This document shows positions 1 through 5,780 of a DNA stretch of 14,294 bases, piece by piece. The stretch is taken from positions 1 to 14,294 of the forward strand of contig JAKOSR010000053.1 in assembly GCA_029777225.1 (NCBI GenBank), read 5' to 3'. Within the stretch, counting starts at the first letter, position 1. Each line of letters opens with the position of its first letter. The DNA comes from Chloroflexota bacterium. GTDB taxonomy: Bacteria > Chloroflexota > Anaerolineae > Anaerolineales > Anaerolineaceae. The position numbers and the translations under genes were made by a program. The notes beneath the pieces were generated by a model that saw only the letters and a list, made by a program, of their open reading frames with translations, was not told the origin of the DNA and did not search any database.

Positions 1-24
1 AATGGATACCAACATCGTGAACAT
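1..24 (-). CDS. Possible 5' end of a divergent leftward gene (window edge)
   Basis: Only eight codons are visible, reading M-F-T-M-L-V-S-I leftward from an ATG at 24-22, so no product can be named. The case for a real start rests on the signals ahead of it. A strong Shine-Dalgarno, AAAGGAGG on the minus strand at 36-29, lies four bases before the ATG, and an extended -10 (TGATATACT) lies at 58-50. The hydrophobic start could be a membrane or signal segment, but eight residues are too few to judge. The alternative is that bases 1-49 carry the tail of a rightward gene: one forward frame is open to a TGA at 47-49 and another to a TGA at 163-165. Neither resembles anything I know. Confidence 0.4.
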
Positions 25-49
25 GGTGCCTCCTTTGCGTTCCTGCTGA

Positions 50-58
50 AGTATATCA
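50..58 (-). promoter_or_regulatory. Extended -10 promoter element for the leftward edge gene
   Basis: The minus strand reads TGATATACT, which is TGn followed by a hexamer matching TATAAT at five of six positions. Transcription would start near base 43, giving a leader of about 19 bases that contains the AAAGGAGG ribosome-binding site. No -35 match is visible at the expected distance. The site lies in the short gap before the rightward pseudouridine synthase and could be part of a shared divergent promoter region. Confidence 0.4.
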
Positions 59-73
59 GTTCAACGGGGTGGG

Positions 74-805
74 ATGATAAGATTAATCATCATGGAAAAA
101 GCCAACGCGATGGCACAATTGCACATCAAGCTTCTCTACGAGGACGAGGACATTCTCGTTATTGACAAGCCTGCCGGCCTGCTCTCGGTGCCGGATGGCT
201 ATAATTCCTCCCTGCCCAGCCTGGCCACAGTGCTTGGCCCCCTCTACCCTCGCGTTTGGATGGTGCATCGCCTGGATTACGAAACAAGTGGGATTATGGT
301 GTTCGCCCTGAACGCCGCTGCTCATCGGGAACTTAACCGCCAATTTCGTGAACGCCTGACCGCGAAAACCTACCAATGCCTGGCCGCGCCCACCCCAGCC
401 TGGGCTGAGTGCCAGATGAATGAACCCCTGCGCGTGGACGCAGACCGGGAGCACCGCACGCGGGTGGATTTCACCAGGGGAAAACCCGCGGAAACGCAGG
501 CTGTTGTGCTTGGCAGTTGTGTTGATTTTGCCTGGCTATCCTGCGCAATTGGCACTGGCTATCGTCACCAAATCCGGGCGCATCTTTACCACCATGAGCT
601 TTCCATCCTGGGGGATGCGCTATACCATCAAAAGACGCAACCAGCCAGCTTGCCTGTTGCGCCGCGCATGATGTTGCACGCCTACCGGCTTGCCTTCCAA
701 CACCCGCGCGACGGCCGCGCGCTCACCCTCCAGGCTCCCTTACCCCCAGAATTTGAACCTTTTCTTAGCGCCCTCTCGTCCAGAGCGACGGATGCCGGTT
801 CTTGA
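74..805 (+). CDS. RluA-family pseudouridine synthase
   Basis: The product isomerises uridine to pseudouridine in structured RNA (rRNA or tRNA). It is 243 residues with no N-terminal S4 domain, which places it nearer E. coli RluA (short, catalytic domain only) than RluC/RluD. Visible motifs are LYEDEDILVIDKPAG (residues 21-35), LLSVP (36-40), the catalytic HRLDYETSG (65-73) with Asp68 as the expected nucleophile, GYRHQIRAHL (162-171) and LHAYRLAF (201-208). The exact target nucleotide cannot be read from the sequence. The start is uncertain: ATG at 74, 92 and 110 are all in frame and none has a clear Shine-Dalgarno. The conserved domain begins about residue 17, so any of them gives an intact enzyme. 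The 3' end overlaps the convergent radC by 41 bases. Confidence 0.93.
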   Translation: MIRLIIMEKANAMAQLHIKLLYEDEDILVIDKPAGLLSVPDGYNSSLPSLATVLGPLYPRVWMVHRLDYETSGIMVFALNAAAHRELNRQFRERLTAKTYQCLAAPTPAWAECQMNEPLRVDADREHRTRVDFTRGKPAETQAVVLGSCVDFAWLSCAIGTGYRHQIRAHLYHHELSILGDALYHQKTQPASLPVAPRMMLHAYRLAFQHPRDGRALTLQAPLPPEFEPFLSALSSRATDAGS

Positions 806-1475
806 TTGACACCGCGTCCTTGAGGCCGATGATAATGTGATCAAGCACCCGGATGTCCAGGATTTCGCCCGCCTGGATGACGCTTTGTGTCAGGTTCACG
901 TCCTCGGGGCTCTCAGTCGCGTCCCCAGAGGGATGATTATGGATGAGAATTACGCCGTAATACCCCTTAGTCACGGCTATTTTGAACAACTCGCTCACGC
1001 GCACCGACGAACTATCCTGTGAACCTTTGTAGAGCCGGTGGCGCTCAATCAGGTGGTTCCTGACGTTCAAGCCCAATACCCACAGTTCTTCCTGGCTTTT
1101 GGCTCGGAACTCCAGCCCATACAGCCGCTCCACGTCTTCCGGTGAGCGGATGACCACGGTCTTGTAGGGCTCCCGGACCAGCCTGACGCCGAGCTCAAGC
1201 GCCGCCTTGATGCGCGCGGCTTTCGCTTCGCCAACGCCATGGATTCCCAGTAATTCGGTTGGTTCCAACCTATTGATGCCTGAAAAACCGCCAAGTTCCT
1301 TCAGCAAACGGTTGCCGAGGTCAATTGCGTTTTCTCCTACGGTGCCACTGCCAAGTAAAATAGCCAGCAATTCACCGTCGCTGAGCGCCTGGAGGCCTTC
1401 CGAGAACAACCTCTCCCTTGGTTTATTATTTTCCTGGAATTCTGAGATGCGTAATCTAGTTTTAGGTTCCACCAT
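765..1475 (-). CDS. radC: RadC family protein (UPF0758, JAB/MPN domain)
   Basis: This is a RadC homologue of 236 residues from the ATG at 1475. The name DNA repair protein is historical; the family's true role is unsettled, and the JAMM fold suggests a zinc metallopeptidase-like domain. The N-terminal part has the family's PRERL motif and LSDGELLAILLGSGT. A helix-hairpin-helix (LLGIHGVGEAKAARIKAALE, about 75-94) follows. The C-terminal JAB domain carries HNHPSGD with His179 and His181, then SPED with Ser189 and Asp192, and an upstream Glu near 129-130, so the JAMM metal site looks complete. An in-frame GTG at 1493 would add six residues. I prefer the ATG because it lies nearer the family start; neither has a Shine-Dalgarno. 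The last residues overlap the end of the convergent pseudouridine synthase gene. Confidence 0.95.
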   Translation of the reverse strand: MVEPKTRLRISEFQENNKPRERLFSEGLQALSDGELLAILLGSGTVGENAIDLGNRLLKELGGFSGINRLEPTELLGIHGVGEAKAARIKAALELGVRLVREPYKTVVIRSPEDVERLYGLEFRAKSQEELWVLGLNVRNHLIERHRLYKGSQDSSSVRVSELFKIAVTKGYYGVILIHNHPSGDATESPEDVNLTQSVIQAGEILDIRVLDHIIIGLKDAVSIKNRHPSLWTRGR

Positions 1476-1481
1476 GGCTAA

Positions 1482-1487
1482 ATTGTA
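1482..1487 (-). promoter_or_regulatory. Candidate -10 for radC, placed for a leaderless transcript
   Basis: The minus strand reads TACAAT (five of six to consensus) with its downstream end seven bases before the ATG at 1475. Transcription from it would begin at or very near the start codon. This would explain why radC has no Shine-Dalgarno. An alternative leftward -10, TATAAC at 1519-1514, would give a leader of about 30 bases. No -35 is evident for either. Position and sequence are seen; leaderless expression is inference. Confidence 0.3.
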
Positions 1488-1512
1488 CTTCACTCAAACC
1501 AAAAAATGCGCG

Positions 1513-1521
1513 TGTTATAAT
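1513..1521 (+). promoter_or_regulatory. Extended -10 promoter for the anti-sigma kinase/phosphatase operon
   Basis: TGTTATAAT is a perfect extended -10 (TGn plus TATAAT at 1516-1521). Transcription would start near 1528, leaving a leader of about 23 bases that holds the ribosome-binding site. No good -35 sits 16-18 bases upstream. The TTATAA core is self-complementary, so the same site offers a leftward -10 (TATAAC at 1519-1514) toward radC, a layout known for bidirectional bacterial promoters. Short inverted arms GCGTG (1510-1514) and CACGC (1527-1531) flank the hexamer. Confidence 0.65.
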
Positions 1522-1537
1522 CGCATCACGCCAGCCA

Positions 1538-1544
1538 TAGGAGG
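1538..1544 (+). promoter_or_regulatory. Strong ribosome-binding site fixing the start at 1551
   Basis: TAGGAGG with a six-base spacer to the ATG at 1551 is the best rightward Shine-Dalgarno in the window. It settles the start of the anti-sigma kinase gene. Confidence 0.8.
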
Positions 1545-1550
1545 CGCCGG

Positions 1551-1967
1551 ATGCCAACTGCCACCTTCCCGGGTGTCTACAAGAGCCTCGAACCGATAGC
1601 CAATTTTGTGGAAATTGAAGCTAAAAAGCTCCCATTTACAGACAAGGAGCTCTACGGCATTCTTTTAGCTGTGGACGAAGCCTGCGCTAATATCATTGAC
1701 CACGCCTATTGCTGTGAAGGAGCCGGCGACATCAAAGTGACCGTCACAGCCCGGCGGAACCATCTTTTCCTGCAGTTTGAAGATAAGGGTTCTCCTTGCG
1801 CCCTGGACGATGTGCAAATGCCTGACCTCTCCAGCCCGCTTGAGGAGCGTTCTGAACGCGGTCTGGGCGTGTATACCATGCGCAAAATGATGGACGAAGT
1901 CAAGTTGGAACGCGTCGACGGAATGGTTAACCGCCTCACCATGAAAAAGTCTAAGCGGAGAGCTTGA
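1551..1967 (+). CDS. RsbW-like anti-sigma regulatory factor (serine kinase, HATPase_c_2)
   Basis: The product is 138 residues of the RsbW/SpoIIAB type: a GHKL-fold protein kinase that, in known partner-switching systems, binds a sigma factor or other effector and phosphorylates a STAS-domain antagonist. The N-box is clear (DEACANIIDHAY, residues 42-53, with Glu43 and Asn47). The G1 box is EDKGSP (77-82) and the G2 region is RGLGVYTMRKMMD (103-115). The length is normal for a stand-alone kinase. The start is fixed by a strong Shine-Dalgarno. The stop codon overlaps the start of the next gene in a TGATG arrangement, so translation of kinase and phosphatase is probably coupled. No STAS antagonist or sigma factor is encoded in the window, so the target is unknown. 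It could act on something other than a sigma factor. Confidence 0.9.
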   Translation: MPTATFPGVYKSLEPIANFVEIEAKKLPFTDKELYGILLAVDEACANIIDHAYCCEGAGDIKVTVTARRNHLFLQFEDKGSPCALDDVQMPDLSSPLEERSERGLGVYTMRKMMDEVKLERVDGMVNRLTMKKSKRRA

Positions 1968-4900
1968 TGGGCGGAGCATCCAAATCACAAGCGGCTTACA
2001 CCCAGAGTCTTTCAGAGTTAGTCCATGCCCTGGTGAACGCCCAAAGCGCGGCCCAAGTTGGTGAATTTTTAGGTGAATTTCGCGAAAAGACGCATTCCAA
2101 CCAGCTTTCCATCCATCTGACCAGGGATTGGGAAAGTGCCAACCTGGAATCCCTACCATTTGAACCAACCCTGCTGGCTGAACATCTCGCTCTCGAAGCA
2201 GGCCCGCTCTCCGTAAACGCGCAAATGGACCCGCGCCCGGCGAAGCTGGCACTGTCACTGGAATTCAATGGCGAAGTTTTTGGCTCGCTCATCCTCGCGC
2301 GTAATAATGAGCCGTACACACAGAGTGAAATCGCGTTGGCGAATGACCTCAGCAAGCTGGTTGGCATCATCATCCAACATTTTCTTTTGGATGAACGCCA
2401 GGCATTCCAGCAAAAAATGATTACCCTGATTGCGAGCGTCACCTCGCAGTTGGCCCACATCCTTAGCCTGGATGAACTAACCCGTGAGATTTGTCGCCTC
2501 ATCCGCTCCACATTTGGCTATTACTACGTGGCCGTGTTCACGGTGGACTCTGCTGGAGAAAAATTGCGATTCCATGCCAGTGCCAGTGATTCCACGGCCG
2601 GGCAGCCTCTATTTGAAACGCTGGCTGCCAGCCAACTGGTCATCGGGGAACACCTGGTTGGTTGGGTGGCGCACTCCGGCGAGACCCTGCTTGCCAACGA
2701 TGTATCCCAGGAGCCGCGTTACTTCGCGCTCGACACCCTCCCTGAAACCCAATCCGAGCTGGCTATCCCGCTCAAGATTGGCAGCACCGTGGAAGGTGTT
2801 CTGGACCTGCAGTCAGACCGCCTGGGTGCTTTTTCCAAGGAAGACCTGCTTGTGCTTAGCTCCCTCGCCGATAGCCTGGCCATTTCCATCCACCGCGTGC
2901 GCCTGTTTGGGGAATTGAAACAACGCACCGACCAGCTGGATTTGATTGCCAGGGTGAATGAGTCCATCTCCAGCATCCTGGACCTCGATAAGCTCCTGCG
3001 CACGGTGACGGATTCGCTCCACCAGGACCTGGGCTATCCCTATGTGCATATCTTTTTAAAACAGTATGTAAACAACCGCCTCGAATACTACGCGGGAAGT
3101 GGTGGCCGGGCTGAGTTTTACGAATCCAACGCGGTTTCGATTGATTTGTCCTCCCCCCAGGGGCTCATCGCCACCGCAGCGCTGCTGGAGCGCCCCATCC
3201 TGGTCGATGATGTCAGCAGCGACTCGGTCTACATCCCCAATCCATACACGCATTCAGCGGCAGGCTCAGAGCTTTGCCTGCCGCTAATCTTTGGCACAAA
3301 CATCCTCGGCGTATTGGATGTGCAAAGCGACGAAATCAACGCGTTTTCGCAGGACGATGTGGACCTGCTCACAACCCTCGCGCCTAGCATCGCCGTGGCA
3401 CTGCGCAACGCCAACCTGTACAAATCCGAAATATGGCGGCGCAGGGTCGCGGAAAACCTTCGGGACGTGGCTGTCCTGGTTTCTCAGAACACATCGATTA
3501 CCCACATTTTCACCACTGTCATCCAGAAAATACAGGAAATTCTGCCCAGCGACCTCGCTTCAATCTGGCTCCTGGATGAAACCCCGGAAGGCGCTACACA
3601 ACATCAGCCCGGCATCCTGCGCCTGGCTGCCTGCCGCTCAAACAGCCCGGACTATACCCGAAGCGTTCCGCTTTTGGTTGCCCCGGAACAGTCCTGGCTC
3701 TACCAGGCTCTTGGCGCAAACCAACCCCTGGTCCGCCCGCCAGACGCGGCTGCGGATCCCATCATGACGCTCTACCAACTGCCGGATTCCTGCTCCAGCA
3801 TCGCCACGCGGCTCTTCACCGGCAGCCAGCAATTGGGTCTCCTGGTCTTGCACGAACACTCCCGTGGCCGTTATGGGCAGGAATCCCAGGGTATTTGCGC
3901 CTCGTTCGCCAGCTATCTCTCCATGGCGCTTGAAAACAAGCAACTTGCCGGGGAATCACTGGACCAGGCCTGGATTTCGACCATTCTTCTCCAGGTGGCT
4001 CTGGCCACCCAGTCCCTCACCACCATCGCGGAGTTAACTGAGACAATCGGGCAGCTTGTTATGCTGCTCATCGGCGGGAAATCTGGCGGCGTGGTCTTGC
4101 TCGATGCTGAGAAGCAAAGCCATGTGCTGGAAAACCTGTTTGGGGACGGAAGCGAGGAACTGAAGCGCAGCCTGCCAGTTGAACTGGTAGCTTGCCCGGA
4201 GCTGCGTTATGTCACAGAATCCCGGCAGGTGATGGCCATGCCAGCCAGCCAGTTCAACCGCGAAGTGGCCGGCATGTTCCAGTGCGACCCTTCCGACTCT
4301 GTGCTGCTCTTCCCCCTTGTGGCCCACAACGAGCCGCTTGGGGTTCTCATGCACATCAGTTCTGAGCCTTACCAGCCGCTGGAGCCTGAGCAGGTGCTGG
4401 GGAAGCAGAAGCATGCCATCCTCCAGGGCATCGCGCAACAAGCCGCGCTGAGTATTCAAAGCATCAAGTTGCTTGAAACCCGCCAGGAAGAAACCTTCGT
4501 CTCAAATGTTTTGCTTCAAATTTCAAAGTGGTTCGTTTCGTCAGCCAATCTCTCCGACGCGCTGGACCTGATTGTGGGGGCGCTTCCTATGCTGACCGGA
4601 GTGCAGGGCCTGGCCATCCTGGAACGCAATGAAGATGGCACCTATTTCGTCCGGAATTTATACAGCGACCGCATTCGTTCCTGGCAGTCCAAAAAGATAA
4701 TTGGCGGTGCGTTCCCCACTGAAAATCTGCCTGACATTGATGAATTTTCTCCCGCGCAGCCATACATCATTAAATCGTCCAGCCTTTTTGAAAGCCTGGA
4801 TATTGTGATGCCGGATGATTCCAACCGGCAGGACCCTGAGTCCGCCCTCCCAGCCGATGAAAAATCCACCATCATCTTTTTCCCGCTCTCTGTGCGTGGC

Positions 4901-5770
4901 CAGGCCTATGGCCTCATGGTCGTCCGTGACCCGGATGTACCAAAACGGGAGTACCGCATCGAGTTGCTTTCCAGCGTGGCCCAGCAGATCTCCGTAGCGG
5001 TCCAAAACACTCATCTAAAATCCGTTCAGAACCAGCAGGAACTCGTGGACCGGGAACTGCACCTGGCCCGCCAAATCCAACGTAACTTCCTCCCGGACTT
5101 CCTGCCCAACCTCCCGGGATACGACCTGGGCGTGCAGTGGCAGACTGCCCGCCAGGTTGGGGGCGACTTTTACGACATTTTTGAGCTCAGACCGGGGCAT
5201 TTTGGGATTGTCATTGCCGATGTCTCTGATAAAGGCATGGCCGCGGCCTTGTATATGACCGTCAGCCGGACGCTTATACGCGCCATGGCGGAGGGGCAAC
5301 TCTCCCCTGCTTTGACGCTGGAGAAGGTCAACAACCTCTTGCAAAAGAATTCCAGCCAGGGCTTTTTCGTAACCGCCTTCTATGGCATCCTGGAGCTGGA
5401 AACCGGGCACCTCACCTACGCCAACGCGGGGCACAACCCGCCCATCCTGCTTTCGGGTAATACCCGCGTGGTCCAAAGCCTGCCATATGGCGGTATCGCG
5501 CTGGGTATCTTTGACGAAATCAAGCTGCCAGAGAAAACCCTGCAACTCGAACACGGTGATTCACTGCTCCTGTATACAGACGGGGTCTCCGAGGCTAGCA
5601 ACCAGGATGACAAACTGTATGGTATGGTCAGGTTACGCAGGGTGCTGAGCAAGGCCCTCAATACCTCCGCAGCCAAAACGATCGAGATTGTCTCACAGGA
5701 TTTGGAGCACTTCCGCGGGCTTGCCGCTTTGAGCGATGACATCACCCAGCTGGTAATCCGACGTCTGTAA
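1967..5770 (+). CDS. Multi-GAF SpoIIE-type PP2C phosphatase
   Basis: This is a 1267-residue sensor phosphatase, cytoplasmic as no membrane segment is visible. Five GAF-like modules can be outlined at about 165-315, 339-483, 508-661, 678-836 and 861-1018; each starts with a helix, has an LGVLDVQS-like strand and ends with an AxxIAVALxN-like helix. The first 145 residues end in a sixth, degenerate half-GAF (FGSLILARNNEPYTQSEIA). The helical linker ELHLARQIQRNFLP leads into the PP2C domain: GGDFYD (1065-1070), ADVSDKG (1084-1090), NAGHNPP (1153-1159), YTDGVSEA (1203-1210) and DDITQL (1257-1262). The metal-binding aspartates are therefore present and the enzyme should be active. In RsbU/RsbP-like systems it dephosphorylates the STAS antagonist of the kinase encoded just upstream. 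Start ATG 1967 is preferred over an in-frame TTG at 1964. The GAF ligands cannot be read from sequence. Confidence 0.93.
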   Translation: MGGASKSQAAYTQSLSELVHALVNAQSAAQVGEFLGEFREKTHSNQLSIHLTRDWESANLESLPFEPTLLAEHLALEAGPLSVNAQMDPRPAKLALSLEFNGEVFGSLILARNNEPYTQSEIALANDLSKLVGIIIQHFLLDERQAFQQKMITLIASVTSQLAHILSLDELTREICRLIRSTFGYYYVAVFTVDSAGEKLRFHASASDSTAGQPLFETLAASQLVIGEHLVGWVAHSGETLLANDVSQEPRYFALDTLPETQSELAIPLKIGSTVEGVLDLQSDRLGAFSKEDLLVLSSLADSLAISIHRVRLFGELKQRTDQLDLIARVNESISSILDLDKLLRTVTDSLHQDLGYPYVHIFLKQYVNNRLEYYAGSGGRAEFYESNAVSIDLSSPQGLIATAALLERPILVDDVSSDSVYIPNPYTHSAAGSELCLPLIFGTNILGVLDVQSDEINAFSQDDVDLLTTLAPSIAVALRNANLYKSEIWRRRVAENLRDVAVLVSQNTSITHIFTTVIQKIQEILPSDLASIWLLDETPEGATQHQPGILRLAACRSNSPDYTRSVPLLVAPEQSWLYQALGANQPLVRPPDAAADPIMTLYQLPDSCSSIATRLFTGSQQLGLLVLHEHSRGRYGQESQGICASFASYLSMALENKQLAGESLDQAWISTILLQVALATQSLTTIAELTETIGQLVMLLIGGKSGGVVLLDAEKQSHVLENLFGDGSEELKRSLPVELVACPELRYVTESRQVMAMPASQFNREVAGMFQCDPSDSVLLFPLVAHNEPLGVLMHISSEPYQPLEPEQVLGKQKHAILQGIAQQAALSIQSIKLLETRQEETFVSNVLLQISKWFVSSANLSDALDLIVGALPMLTGVQGLAILERNEDGTYFVRNLYSDRIRSWQSKKIIGGAFPTENLPDIDEFSPAQPYIIKSSSLFESLDIVMPDDSNRQDPESALPADEKSTIIFFPLSVRGQAYGLMVVRDPDVPKREYRIELLSSVAQQISVAVQNTHLKSVQNQQELVDRELHLARQIQRNFLPDFLPNLPGYDLGVQWQTARQVGGDFYDIFELRPGHFGIVIADVSDKGMAAALYMTVSRTLIRAMAEGQLSPALTLEKVNNLLQKNSSQGFFVTAFYGILELETGHLTYANAGHNPPILLSGNTRVVQSLPYGGIALGIFDEIKLPEKTLQLEHGDSLLLYTDGVSEASNQDDKLYGMVRLRRVLSKALNTSAAKTIEIVSQDLEHFRGLAALSDDITQLVIRRL

Positions 5771-5780
5771 TTACTGGCAG
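5747..5780. other. Imperfect hairpin across the abutting convergent stop codons
   Basis: CAGCTGGTAAT (5747-5757) can pair with ATTACTGGCAG (5770-5780) around a 12-base loop. In the rightward transcript this gives ten pairs including two G-U, with one mismatch. On the leftward transcript the two G-U pairs become C-A mismatches, so the fold is weaker. There is no T tract on either side, so this is not a standard intrinsic terminator. It could slow polymerase or protect 3' ends, or be chance. Confidence 0.25.

Noticed and set aside
1..165. Rightward frame 1 open from the window edge to TGA at 163-165, possibly an upstream gene tail
   Set aside because: It would overlap the pseudouridine synthase by about 74-92 bases and its translation becomes basic and low-complexity; the minus-strand start signals fit better.
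1665..2258. 197-codon open frame on the minus strand over the kinase and phosphatase start
   Set aside because: It lies antisense to two genes with clear family motifs, and its translation shows no recognisable domain.
5015..5554. 179-codon minus-strand frame opposite the PP2C domain
   Set aside because: It is antisense to the conserved catalytic core; no start signals and no family resemblance.
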